A program made the position numbers and the translations under genes. The notes beneath the pieces were generated by a model. It was given only the letters and a program-made list of their open reading frames with translations. It was not told the DNA's origin and ran no database searches. A stretch of DNA of 64,000 nucleotides from Lasiodiplodia sp. COLG20 (Eukaryota; Ascomycota; Dothideomycetes; Botryosphaeriales; Botryosphaeriaceae), in assembly GCA_009801085.1 (NCBI GenBank), contig VNWV01000001.1:8393328-8457327 (forward strand), in the 5' to 3' direction. This document shows, in pieces, positions 1-11,097 of the stretch. How positions within the stretch are numbered: position 1 is the first letter of the stretch; every line of letters begins with the position of its first letter.

Positions 1-30
1 CACTTTTGCCGAAGTGCTTCGTGATCAGCA

Positions 31-3000
31 TTAATCTGAGCGGGGGATCCTAGACGTCAGTGATCTAACTTCCTCTTTCCACGGCGACATAGAGTTGGTA
101 CTGACCTGAGCCCACTGAAGCTTCGTCTCCACAAGCTCCTTCTCCGCCTCGGCCAATTGCTCTTCAAGCGCCCTATTCGCAGTCTGGACCTCGCTGTTTC
201 GGCGCATGGCGACATGAAGCTGCTCATTCATACGGTCCTCGACCTCTTGACCTTGGAGATCCACCAATTTCCTCAACTCCTCAACTTGGCCCTTCAGACT
301 CTCGTTCTCGTCTATCAGCCTTTCATTTTCCACCTTCGTGCGAACAAGCTCGGAAGCCAGTGCGACATGCTCGGTGTCGGATTTCTCCGTCCGCTCCTCA
401 AGAGTGCGGACCTTTGCAGTCAATGAGTGAACCGTCGCCTTCAGGCCCTCCACTTCTGCCTCACGCTCTTTCTCAATGCGCTGCTTTTCCCTCCACTCAT
501 TGGCGTAGGCTTGGAGAATCTCTGGGGTGATTTTCACGGAACATGCATCCTGAACCATCATATCCGCCCTGTAAACTTCCTTATCCACGCCACTAGTACT
601 GCCGAAGAAGCCGGATTCCAGAAGGGAAGACTGAGTTGGGGCCTTGTCGATGTAGACGTCAAACAAGCGCTCCTTCAGGAAGGTGGTAAGTTGCGACATG
701 TCTTTCATTCCCAGAAGAGTGTCGGCATTCTTCTGCATCAGAACGATACCGAATTTCATGATCGCGCTCTCCAAACCCTCACTTAAGATAAGGTCGTAAA
801 TGCGCAAGACAAGCTGCAGAGGGAAGCGGTAGGCGAAAAGTGTAAGGAACCACTGAGTGGCGTAGAGCTGGGGAGAGACACCGCGGCGGTGTAGATGACA
901 GTAAAGCGCAGGTTCGAAATCCTCGAGCAAACGCTCAAACTGATACAGGTGCAGGTGGAGGCCAGGCATGTCGTGGATGAACAGCTCGCGGAGACCGTAC
1001 TTATTCATTAGGCGGACAAGCAAACAGAAAGCTTCTTCTTCAGGCATCTGTACCAAAGTTAGTACGTAGACATCTCGGGTCACTGAATTGTAGGCTTACG
1101 TTAAAAAGAAGGGGCATCGCAATGAAATTGACGCCCTGTGGGTATCCCACTTCCGCATCAAACAGCGCATAAGCCTTGCAAAGGTTGAAAAGTCCGTCTT
1201 GCAGGCCAGCAGCCATCAGGTACTTCGAATAACTGGTCCTGGCACCCAAGTCACGCTTAATCTGCTTTTCCAGCCTCTGCAACGCCGCGGCATCCTCCTT
1301 TTGCTTCTTCTTTTTCTCCTCCAGCTTCTTTGCGGACATCTGAGGGTCGTGGGTGCCGTTCTGTGTCGGGGAACCCATGCCGTTCGCTCCGTTCGCGGTT
1401 CCCCCGGTCGCCGTCGTGGCAGGCGTTGAGCAATCTGAATGCTGCGATGATGCGGATGACGTGACGGATTCCTTTTTCTTGTGAACATTTTCGCTACTGT
1501 CATTGCGGGGGAGCTGCGGGACATTCGAAAGCACCTTCTCCTTGTCCGTACCGCGAGCGACCAGCTCCTTATAAACAACTTCCAAGTCCTCATTCTTACT
1601 CTGGGCAAGTACCTGCCAAACGACGCCTCTGATTGGTTGAGGAATGCCGACAGTTATAGCATGATTCAGTTCCTCCGCACTTGTTCTGGCCACAGCGGCA
1701 GGACCCTCGTATACCACGGATTGCCAAAGGTCCCAATCAACAGGCGGTGCATCTTCAACTTCTGGGCCGATGGCTGTGCCCGCGGCGGTACCGGGTGCAA
1801 GGTTGGGGTTAACGGTCGGTTGGTGCGTGGTCGAGCCAGGGCTGGAAGAGACGCGAGTCATCGGTGGAGCCTCTTCTTCCTTCTCGCCCGGGGTACTGAC
1901 GCTCAAGGATCGGCCAGCCGCAACGCTATTCTTGGGGGGAACGAGGTCGACCTCGCCCTCCTCGTCAATAGCAATGCCGGCCTCTTCGCGCATGCGAGCG
2001 AACTTAAAGCGGTCCTTGAGGCTGTTGCGGCTAGATCTTGCACTGCCACTTCCATTGCTACCATCGTGCCCGTTCTCCATGGCATCGTGATTACTGCCCA
2101 CTGTTGCGACGGATGCGTTCGTTCCTCTTCGGCTTGTTTCCTTGGAGGACGGAGGTGACTTCTTCTCACTGCTTCCTCTCGAAAGCCATGCAAATGGACT
2201 TGTGAGTGAACGCTTCGGAGGGGGAGGCGGAGCGGCAAGCTCTTGCTTCTCGGGCGGAGGTGGGGGTGGAGGGAATTGGACGGTGGGGATCTGCCCCGAC
2301 AAGCCTTGCATTGAGCCGTTGGAATCGCGATCGACGATAGGCTTGGAGGGCAGCTCTGCGAGCGTCGAGTTGCGTGAATGATTTGCGGACTTCTTGCCCT
2401 CTATGTCTTTGTTAGTGAGACATTTCGTGACGTGGGTCGATCCTTCCAAAGGCCCGCGCGACTGCCCAAAGAGGGTTCTGCTGCCATTCTTGCAGCAGGT
2501 CTGAGGCCCACTCCGAAGTCGCCAACACGGCTGCGGCAGCTCTGCAGCAGGATTGGAGCAGTGGCTGTTGCTTACCTTCGTCGAGGTTCACCTCGTCCAT
2601 CGACTCGCTCGAAAGCACGCTGTTGGCCTTGAGGGGCGGGGACTTTGTGGTGCTGGCATAGTCTTCTTTATCGCTGGTTTTGTCATCGACTTTGTTGTCG
2701 TCGGAAGCGGAGTCTTGGCCGTTGGCTTCAATGTGCGCAGCGGGCACGGCGGGCACAGGGGGGACGTCAGGCACGTCCGAGTCCCTCTTGTCGAGCGTGG
2801 TTTTCGAGTCGGTCGACGAGCGCCGACCGGTCAGCGAGCGTTCGCCGGAGAGGGAGCGCGCCATGCTTGCAGCGTCCTCGAAGTTGTCCTGGGCAAAGGA
2901 GTTGGCATCAGTATCGAGCCCCTCCTCCCTTGCATTTTCCACGCGAGCACCTACATTCTCGTGGTCAGAGCTCCCGGTCTGGGGCCGCGATCTGTCCTCC

Positions 3001-3095
3001 TCCATATCTGGCTGCGCGGACGCGATTGCGGATGTGTTCCGTGGCCGGCGGGCGAGCTCCGGTGAGATATTCGTGTAGCCGAGGATTGCAGTCAA
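31..3095 (-). CDS. TBC-domain Rab GTPase-activating protein (Gyp5-like)
   Basis: Three exons fit: 3095-2576, 2400-1100 and 1047-31, giving about 945 aa. Intron 2 (1099-1048) ends with a CTAAC branch and CAG and joins PLLFN to MPEEEAF, an uninterrupted TBC block. The first about 420 residues are low-complexity (Ser, Asp, a Pro run). The TBC domain starts near residue 425 (GIPQPIRGVVWQ). The arginine finger lies in IKRDLGAR (R about 561) and the glutamine finger in YPQG (Q about 595), so catalysis should be intact. About 85 Ser/Thr/Asn- and Lys-rich residues are inserted between the first TBC helices and the Arg finger. A long coiled coil follows the domain, as in Gyp5/EVI5-type GAPs. Expected role: GAP for a Rab such as Ypt1/Sec4 in secretory traffic; the Rab partner is inferred from the family only. 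Confidence 0.88.
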
Positions 3096-4064
3096 GTACG
3101 AGTAGGGCGTCCAGGGCGTGGGCTGAGGGACGGAAGCGGGTCAATGGCGAGGAAAGCACAAAGTGCGGGTCGTGAAAGGTCGTGAGGGCAAGTGGACGGA
3201 GGTTGAGAGAGCGGACCAGCGGCGGACGGCTGGTGTTGTCGATGTTGATGTGGTGTCGAGGCGGCGCGCAGCTTGTTTAACCACGAAGATCCACCGTCGC
3301 CGAACGGAAGGGGAAAGCCACTTCGAGGAGCCACGGCAGCGCGGCGATCAGCGCCAAAGCGCGCGCTCTTCCAGCCTCCGCCGATCCTACTGGCGGGCCT
3401 GTTTCTTAAGGAGAGGGGGCAAACGGCACAGGAGCTGTGGACTTTTTTCCGCGCGTCCTTGCAGCTGGCAGCGCCTCCGCTCGAGCGATGCGGTCACAGC
3501 ATATGTCGGCGTACCGTTGCTTTCGCGGCAGCTTCCTCGATGGCGCGAACCTTCAACATGAAACACGCACATGTGGGGAGACCCTGGCTGGCTGGCCCCC
3601 GCCGCCAAGCAGGCTCATCATTGTCACTGTCATAGAGCCTGATCGCCGGAACGACGTTGACGCGCGCGTCCACCAGTGCTTTTTTCTCAACGGCAGTGGG
3701 CTGCATTGCGGCACGGTTACCGACCGCGCGCCTCGGACACCTGGCAACGCTAGTCGCCTTCCTTTCCCAGCCGCACTCGTACCATGTTTCAAAACTTGAA
3801 GAATGCATTAGTATTTTTAGCACTGCCGAGACGATAACCTGACCTATCGATTGCGAGCGTTCGACACAGCCACATGCACCGCTGACTCTGGCCCGCCACA
3901 GCTGGCACCGGCTGACCGCTACATTTCGTCAACTTTAAGCAAAATAAACAAAAACAAACAATATCGCGCATCACATGAAAGCCAAAACGGTCGCCCGACT
4001 CACACGTCATAAGTTAAACCCCAGACTATAGGAGCACAGAGGGGTATTGAAGTCAGGTGACTAT
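3096..4064. other. Intergenic, 5' region of the TBC gene
   Basis: GC-rich near the TBC start (to about 3800), then AT-richer. Several open frames of 60-130 codons overlap in all directions, but none has a recognisable domain or splice structure. It probably holds the promoter and 5' leader of the RabGAP gene. No clear TATA box seen. Confidence 0.5.
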
Positions 4065-4149
4065 GTGGGTAGTTGAAGCTATCGTCCGGACGAAAATGTT
4101 GAACTAAAAATTATGCATTCTCGTCCGGACGATAGCTTCAACTACCCAC
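4065..4149. repeat. Hairpin element copy 1 (perfect 29-bp arms)
   Basis: Arms 4065-4093 and 4121-4149 are perfect reverse complements (29/29), separated by a 27-nt AT-rich loop. The inner end of each arm is CGTCCGGACG, itself a 10-bp palindrome. This is the best preserved member of the dispersed family. It lies about 12 bp from the larger element at 4162-4414. Confidence 0.9.
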
Positions 4150-4161
4150 TTCTGTAAGATT

Positions 4162-4414
4162 ATAGAGGTATATTGTAGCCGAAGGCTAGGGCGGAGAATA
4201 CCTAGCATGGCCCTAGAACAGAGAATAACTACGCCGACCGGGATAGATGGGGTTTCATATTATTTGTGAGGGCGTATGTGGGTAGCTGAAGCTGTCGTCC
4301 GTATTTAAATGTCGAATTCATAATTATACATTCACGTCCGGACGATAGCTTCAGCTACCCATGACATGAGTGAAAATGAAGAAATGTTAGCCTTCGGCTG
4401 CAATCACCCTCTAT
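4162..4414. mobile_element. MITE-like element with nested hairpin (copy 2)
   Basis: The ends 4162-4188 and 4388-4414 are inverted repeats matching at 23 of 27 positions, with the shared core AGCCGAAGGCTA. Inside lies a second member of the hairpin family (4279-4361). There is no coding capacity. Size (253 bp), terminal inverted repeats and AT-rich interior fit a non-autonomous DNA transposon. No convincing target-site duplication was found. Confidence 0.75.
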
Positions 4415-4603
4415 GTCTTGAAAAATTTTGAGCGTCAATTCTTTTGTCGCCTCAAAGAGTCTACATCCTGACAGACGTTTCAAATGCGGGCAGAGGAAGA
4501 ACAATGGACTGAACAAAAAGTCTTGTTTTCTATTCTACTGCTTTTATCCGCACACCCGCCTAACCAAAAGCGTCAACCGCCTGCCCGTCCCGCAATCCCG
4601 GGT
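4415..4603. other. 3' spacer of the tryptophan synthase gene
   Basis: Short AT-rich stretch between the MITE-like element and the last coding exon of the tryptophan synthase gene. Likely holds its 3' UTR and polyadenylation region. No other feature seen. Confidence 0.4.
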
Positions 4604-7054
4604 TTAGACTGAAAGAATATATTAGCTTCGTCGGTTTATAACCGTCACGCGGACAGGGAACACTTACATCTCAAATCCCAGCCAATCTGGGGGCCGAGCT
4701 TGGGCAGCTCCTCGGCGACGCTCTGAACGTCCTTGTCGCCACGGCCACTAAGGCAGATGACGATATCCTGGTCCTTCTCCATGGTCTTGGCCAGCTCGAT
4801 GGCTCCGTAGATAGCGTGTGCGCTCTCCAGAGCGGGGATAATACCCTCAAGCTGCGAAATGAGACGGAAGCCGATGAAAGCCTCGGCATCCGTAGCCGCA
4901 ATGAATTTGGCTCTCTCGGAGTCCTTCCAGGACGAAAGCTCGGGTCCAACACCAGGGTAGTCGAGACCCGCGGACACGGAGTGAGTTTCGTTGATCTGAC
5001 CGTGCTCATCCTGCAGAATGTACGTGCGGACACCATGCAGGACACCCTTCGTACCACCGGTCAGGGTGGCACTGTGCCTCGCAGTATTCACACCATCTCC
5101 GCCAGCCTCGACACCCAAAAGCTTAACACTGGGGTCGTTGGCGAAGGGGTAGAACATGCCGACGGCATTGCTGCCACCACCGACACAGGCAACAACCGCA
5201 TCGGGGAGCTTGCCGCGCTTCTCAAGCATCTGTTCCTTAGTCTCGTTGCCAATCACAGACTGGAACGTACGGACGATGGTAGGGAAGGGGTGAGGGCCAA
5301 TGGCAGAGCCAATGATGTAATGCGTGGTAGAGAGGTTGACCACCCAGGCGCGCAGAGCCTCGTTGACGGCATCCCGAAGAGTTCTCGAACCGGCCTCAAC
5401 AGCAACAACCGAAGCGCCAAGGAGCTTGATACGGAAGACATTCAGGGCTTGACGCCTGACATCCTCGGCTCCCATGTAGATGGTACACTTCATGCCAAAC
5501 TTGGCGCAGACAGTCGCGGTGGCAACACCGTGCTGACCGGCACCAGTCTCAGCAATAATCTCGGTCTTGCCCAGCCTGCGGGCCACCAGAATCTGGCCGA
5601 GTGCGTTGTTGATCTTGTGGCTTCCGGTATGATTGAGATCCTCTCGCTTTAGCCAGATGTTGGCGCCTCCAGCATGTTCGGTCAAGCGCTCGGCCAAATG
5701 GAGGTGGCCTGGACGGCCCATGTAGTCGTAGTAGGACCTGTATTCTTCCCAGAACTTCGGGTCGTTCTTTGCCTGGTTGAAGCCCTTCTCCAATTCCGAA
5801 AGACAGTCCATGAGCGATTCGGGTACGTACTGGCCACCAAATTCGCCGAATCTTGCCGGCAGTGCATCGGGGTTCGCGGCAGCTTCAACGTTGAGAGCCT
5901 CGATCTGGTCAGCAAGACCCGGTCCGTCAGGGACATCAGTGTCCTTGATAACCTTGTCGACCTGGACACCTTCCGGCTCCCTTGCCTCACCAAGAGCCTC
6001 AACAATGCCAACCTCACGAGTAGTGCCATTCTGACCGGGCGAGCGACCGGTGATAGAGCTGCAGTATTCTTGAACCTTCTTTGCGCCCTCTCCGGGGGCA
6101 GCCGAGGCCAGGACGTTGATGATTTGGGAACCAATGACAACACCCTCGGAGAGCTTTCCGACGCTCTCGAAGTGATCCCTTGTGCTGACGCCAAAACCGA
6201 CGGCGGCAGGAACGTTTCCAGAGTATTTGTGGACGCGGGCCAGGAGTTCGGGGAGAGCAGCGTTCAAGGTGCCCGTAGCGCCAGTGACGCCCATGCGAGA
6301 GACGACATAGATGAAAGAATCGGCAATCTTGCACAGCACGCGCATGCGGGCGTCCGAGGTGGCGGGGGCGATGAGAGGAATGTAGGAGAGCCTAGTTTGC
6401 AAATGAGTCAGCACAGTGAACACCCTGCCAGCGAAACATTCGCATACCCGTAGCTAGAGCAAAAGTTGCGGAAGCGAACGGCCTCCTCGGGGGGAAGGTC
6501 AACGATGATGAAGCCGTTCACGCCAGCCTCCTTCGCATCCTGAAGCATCTTCTCCTCGCCATAGCTGAGAAGCGGGTTGTAGTAGCCCATGAGCATGACG
6601 GGGGCACGCAGACCGCGAGCCCTGGCATCCCGGACCATCTGGAGAACCTGCGAGGTGTTGACTCCATGCTTAAGAGCAACCTGTGTGCGCCCATCAGTTA
6701 CTGTTCCGTGATTTTCGGGGTGGCGAGCGGCAACGTACGGTGTTGGCCTTCTGAATAGTAGGGCCATCGGCGATAGGGTCGGTGAAGGGCATGCCGAGTT
6801 CAATAACATCTGGCCAGTCGTTAGCTCGCTGTTCTTGCCGCTTGCGCCGCCGTTGACTTACCAGCACCACCAGCCTCCATAGCCAGCAGGACATCGGGAG
6901 TCTCCTGCGGCGTGGGGTAACCAGCAGTCACATAGGTGACAAGAGCGGACTGCGCAACAGTCAGACCATGCTGTTCGATATGTCAACAGAGAGAGCAGCG
7001 TACCCTCTTCTCCTTCTTGCATTGTTGGAAAGTCTTGCGGATATGGTCGGCCAT
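4604..7054 (-). CDS. TRP5: Bifunctional tryptophan synthase (alpha-beta fusion)
   Basis: Catalyses the last two steps of tryptophan synthesis: indole-3-glycerol phosphate to indole (alpha), then indole plus serine to tryptophan (beta, PLP). Six exons fit: 7054-7004, 6949-6862, 6809-6739, 6680-6448, 6391-4668 and 4608-4604, giving 723 aa, a normal size for fungal Trp5. The alpha half has the catalytic pair E50 ([11 protein letters not shown]) and D61. The beta half has the PLP lysine in HTGSHKINN (K about 407) and the phosphate-binding GGGSNAVG (about 552). The last exon has only 5 coding nt: the donor after GAT TTG AGA T and the acceptor TTTCAG give the end WDLRF-stop, as expected for the family. 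Without that splice the protein would end in an unrelated CKCSLSA. A CPC1/Gcn4-type site and a TATA-like box lie upstream. Confidence 0.95.
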
Positions 7055-7132
7055 GGCGGGTAGGTTCTTGCCTCAATTGGCGTACGGATCGATGTGTGAG
7101 GTCGTGAGGGGTATGCGATCCGGGGGAGAGCG

Positions 7133-7140
7133 AATATATA
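7133..7140 (-). promoter_or_regulatory. TATA-like box of the tryptophan synthase gene
   Basis: TATATATT on the minus strand, 79 bp upstream of the start codon at 7054. Position and sequence fit a fungal TATA element; no transcript data. Confidence 0.5.
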
Positions 7141-7183
7141 GAGGGTCGAGAGAGAGGTGGATGTCAGTGGGGTCACAGCGTCA

Positions 7184-7190
7184 TGAGTCA
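7184..7190. promoter_or_regulatory. Cross-pathway control (CPC1/Gcn4-type) site
   Basis: TGAGTCA, a perfect match to the TGASTCA site of Gcn4/CpcA/CPC1 bZIP activators, 130 bp upstream of the tryptophan synthase start. Fungal amino-acid biosynthetic genes are classically induced through such sites on amino-acid starvation. Confidence 0.65.
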
Positions 7191-7401
7191 ACTCGCAAAT
7201 GAATTTCTCGGGCGCCGACGTGGAGGGGCGACGAAAGCCGAAAGCGGGCCTCCGGTACCACGGTAAGCCGATCCCCGCCGGTCTGCACATCGCCTGGGGA
7301 TCCGGCCCTGCATCAGCCAGATTGTGCGCTTGTTATTGGACCTGCTTCATCATCCGAAGCCACGTTGAGAATTTTTCCGTAAATTTTCTTACGGGGAGTT
7401 T

Positions 7402-7609
7402 TGCAGCCGACGGCTATCATGAATTTATTTTTCATTCCATGGGCAGTTGAAGCTATCATCCGGACGTAAATGTCGAATTAATAATTAAATTCACGTCCAG
7501 ACGATAGCTTCAACTACCCATATGGTTTTTTTTTTTTTTTTTGAAGAGGTATAGGTATACTTACGCCTTGTTCCAAGGCCGCTATTCTTCGCGCTAGCTA
7601 TCGGCTGCA
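7402..7609. mobile_element. MITE-like element with hairpin copy 3
   Basis: The ends 7402-7416 and 7595-7609 are inverted repeats (13/15; core TGCAGCCGA) matching the ends of the 4162-4414 element. The nested hairpin is 7439-7521 (GGGCAGTTGAAGCTATC... against its complement, a few mismatches). A run of 17 T follows at 7526-7542. Its flank and loop show that this copy is inverted relative to the copy at 11098. No coding capacity. Confidence 0.7.
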
Positions 7610-7971
7610 GTGCCATTTTGTACTATGTGGCGACTCCTATACCTTCTTGGCCTCGGCATAGCACATTAGGGTACGCGTAGACGTCATTGCTCTGTATACC
7701 TGGCGTGGTAACGTGCGGCTTGACGAGATAACGTGCACAGCGTGGATGTAATCAATGAATTCACCTCAGTACCATTGAGCCCAATCCGTCTCCTGCAGGA
7801 AGAGACCCTGGAGGTGCAATACCTTGGCGTTTGACTCATATCAGCATGTATCATTTCGTAGTTGATTAGTCTACAACGGATTCCCCTCTTCGGAAATCTA
7901 CCAGACCCATGACCGCGTCGCTAACCCGAAAGCAGAGTGCTGATATGCACAAACGCCATGTGTCAAGTCGC
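7610..7971. other. Spacer downstream of the proteasome subunit gene
   Basis: Non-coding spacer between the MITE-like element and the proteasome subunit stop codon. No open frame, RNA gene or further repeat recognised. Confidence 0.4.
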
Positions 7972-9020
7972 TCACAAGTTGGTCAGGTAGTCCTCAACCT
8001 CCTGCGGGCTCAGCTTCCGGAACCTGGGGCCTTTAGCATCCTCCACACCCTCGTACCCAAGCAGACGGTCCTCGGGGGGTCCAACGATACCTGTACACGG
8101 TTAACTAATTGATTCCCCTTGAACGGATTCGTACTTACCAATCTCCACGGTGTCGCCGTTCATCTCTCCCTCTATGGTCTCCTTCAGCGTGAGCAGGGCG
8201 ATGTGAATCGCATCCTCGAGCTCCAGGCCCTCGGTGTAACGCTTCTCCAAGAATGTCTTGGCGCTAGTTGCGCTCTTGCCGATAGCAGTGGCCTTCCACG
8301 GGAAATAGCTGCCGCTGGGATCGACCTGGTAGAGACTGGGACCGCCCTTCAAAATGCCTCCAGTCTTACCAGCCACCTTCTTCTTCTCGTCCGCAGTCTC
8401 TTCCGACTCAGGCTCAATACCCTCATCCCAGCCTGCAATGAGCAGGCTGACACCGTACGGCCGCACACCACCAGACTGGGTAGCTTCCTGCATGACACGG
8501 GCGACGTCCTGCACCAATATCCTTGTCGGGGGGTACTCGTTGTAGATGCGCTTGTAGCCAGTGTGAGAGACCTTGCGCGCCTTGTCCACGAGGATGCGGT
8601 AGTCAGGGCCCATGCCCGAGTAGACCATGCCGATGTCAGGCGTTATGAGGCTGATTTTCGATGACGACTGGGCGTCGATGAGCGGGGAGGAGGACTTCTT
8701 CTCGGTGGCAAGCACGATGCCGTTCGTCGCTGAGGATTAGATTAGCCGCCCTGCTTCAATCAAGCCATCCTGATGGATAGTTGTACCCTTAATGCCTAGC
8801 GACGTAACACCTTGGTTGACGGCGTTGAGGGCGTACTCTGGGATTACAGTCAGCTACTGCAATGCCTCGACAAATGGTCCGGCCCGGCGGTGGCAGACTA
8901 ACCAATCTGCACCAGCTTTCCGCTAGAGAGGACGTTAGCATGAGTTGTAGCCTCGACTCGGACTGCTTGTATTTACCTGGGCGAGAAGGTGGTGAGCGAG
9001 AACGAGTACCGGTCAGCCAT
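7972..9020 (-). CDS. PRE8: 20S proteasome subunit alpha type-2
   Basis: Outer-ring alpha subunit of the 20S core particle. Five exons fit: 9020-8977, 8922-8903, 8837-8787, 8729-8139 and 8090-7972, giving 274 aa. The N-terminus reads [20 protein letters not shown] then [11 protein letters not shown], the alpha-subunit signature (residues 4-30) that gates the pore. [14 protein letters not shown] and the [16 protein letters not shown] block are characteristic of alpha-2. An acidic and Lys-rich insertion (about [18 protein letters not shown]) makes it longer than yeast Pre8 (250 aa). Intron 1 begins right after the FSP codons; four introns in a short gene is usual for filamentous fungi. The start is shared by family and frame. 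Divergent from the RING-CH gene with a 524-bp common 5' region. Confidence 0.95.
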
Positions 9021-9544
9021 GTTGGACTCGCTGTGAAGATCGGATGACGAAGGCGAAGAAGGATGGGAAGAGCACCGGCTGTCGGCGGTGTGGGGATGCG
9101 GAGAGATGGGCGGCGGCGATGTGCGAAGCTGGTGTTGGAGCTCGGAGCTGTAGGCAAGCTCGCATTACGCGGTTGGTCGCTCGCGCCGCCGGGGGCGCCA
9201 AGAGCGCATCACGTGCGCGGCGGACATTCGGCAAGCGCCACAAAATTGAAGAGGCCACGCCTGGCTTCTGAGCCTTTTTCTGTTGCCTTCTCTGCCCTCC
9301 TCACACAAACCCCGCGCGCGCATTTAAGGGGCTCAGCCGCCCGTTATGAGCTCGGCGATGCAGCAGCGCCTAGCTGTCCGCCCGTCACATGCGTTACCGC
9401 TGTCATTGTTGATAACTTAACCCATTCTTCTCACAGGCACGACCCTCAATCCCTACTTACCCTCCCAATTCGACTCTCCAAACAACTCAGTATCTATCGC
9501 TGGGCTTATTCAGGTTGATTTTCTAAGGCCCCGCCTCCCTGATC
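9021..9544. promoter_or_regulatory. Divergent promoter, proteasome alpha-2 / RING-CH E3
   Basis: The 524 bp between the two start codons must hold both promoters. CT-rich tracts occur just upstream of the RING-CH start, as often seen at fungal transcription starts. Sharing between a proteasome subunit and a ubiquitin ligase is suggestive but may be chance. Confidence 0.45.
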
Positions 9545-10653
9545 ATGGCATCCAGCGGTTTCCAGGCAGCCCCAGGCTGGAGCTGGCCGGACGAAGCTCC
9601 GCATTCAGCCGCAGGCTCAACGCCAGCTAGCGATTCTCAGGCTCGCCAACGCTCCAACCCCAGCACCCAATACAGCATGCCTGGATGGTATGAGCCTGAC
9701 GAGGAAACTCACCGGCCCGAGCCGCATGCCCAGCCTGCCGGAGGAGCCGAGGGTCGACGCAAGCCGAGGCGTTCCTATGGACCAAGGACCTGTCGCATCT
9801 GTCTGGAAACCGTTCTCCCAACTTTCAACCAACCTTCCGAGAACCTACCATCGATGTTTCAGTCTGAACCCAACGTGACGTATGAGTCGGAAGAAGGCCG
9901 TCTTATCAGTCCGTGCAAATGCAAAGGGTCCTCTCGTTATGTCCACGAAGGGTGCCTCCAGTCTTGGCGTCACGCCGATCCGTCCTATGGCAGGCGGAAC
10001 TATTGGCAATGTCCAACTTGCAGCTTCCGCTATCGCCTTGAACGCATGGCTTGGGGTCGATGGATCAGTAGCACCGCAGCCCAAATCTTTCTGACCCTCG
10101 GCATCTTTCTTCTAGCAACATTTCTTCTCGGCTTCATCGCCGATCCCATCATCAACCTCTACCTTGATCCGGTTGGTACCGTGGTCCCGTTAGGAGATAG
10201 TTCGTCCAGCTACGAACACCTAGTCCGCGATGAGGACGAGCCCGATGGATGGGCTTATCATTTTGTCAAGGGTTTTGCGTCTTTGGGTATCCTTGGATTT
10301 GTCAAGTATATCTTTGTCAGCCCAATCAGGATCTTCCGCGTAGGTGGCGGAAGCTGGGGCGGGTCGACACGGGGCAATACTGGTCGCGACAGACTGGCAA
10401 ACATCAGCTGGATGGTCGTCCTGATCGGTATTGCCACCGTCATCTACGTAAGTGTACGCCTTTACACATGCTGATAAGTATGACTAATATCCCCTAGGGC
10501 GTGTGGAAGGCAGTTCGTGCGTGGGCGCGTAGGACGCTAGAAAAGGCTGGTGAGCGTGTCATGGACGTACCTAGCGATGACGAGGATGAAGATGATACCT
10601 CTGACCCATCTACCGCCGGTCGAAGCGATGACGACGGCCAATCTTCCACCTAG
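9545..10653 (+). CDS. RING-CH (MARCH-type) membrane E3 ubiquitin ligase
   Basis: Two exons, 9545-10447 and 10498-10653 (intron 50 nt, ends CCCCTAG), 352 aa. The zinc finger shows C83, C86, C124, C126, H134, C137, C156 and C159, the C4HC3 arrangement of RING-CH/RINGv domains, with a longer first loop (about 37 residues) than usual. At least two hydrophobic segments follow (about 179-198 and 287-302), with a weaker stretch near 242-260, so the enzyme is membrane-anchored. The second exon adds an acidic Ser/Asp-rich tail. Related fungal proteins act in organelle-membrane protein turnover (Ssm4/Doa10 is a larger relative). The substrate is unknown. The start codon at 9545 is the first in-frame ATG after a CT-rich leader. 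Confidence 0.9.
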
Positions 10654-11097
10654 GACGATTCCCATGCCTGACTGCGTCGAAGTTACGACCTTTGGACCGC
10701 ACACCTTTGAGTTGACACGTCGCCTTTCTGCAGCCATGCTGCTGAAGGCTTCAATGTCGTGCCGATCGAGTCTGTGTGCGAAGAGAAAACTGCCTCTCGT
10801 GTTTACGCCCATGTCTTCGACGTCTTGTCTTAGCTTGGGTTCCCGAAAGGCATCGTCACTCCTCCGCTTCCAATCCCGTCCTTTTGCTTCATAGGTGGAT
10901 TGCTTGAGGTCAAGTGGCACATTTCGTTTTCGAAGGTGTTTTCTGTATAGCTTGTCAATCGTAATTCTTATTCATTCATCGCATGTCTGTTGACCCTTCT
11001 GCATTCTGTGACTTACAGAGGGATACTACAACCGATGGCCAGCGCGAAGAATTGCAGTGGATACGTCATCGACTCTCTTCGTGAGAAACAACATGTG
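10654..11097. other. 3' spacer of the RING-CH gene
   Basis: Probable 3' UTR and spacer. Open frames antisense to the gene end show no domain. Nothing else seen until the hairpin at 11098. Confidence 0.4.
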
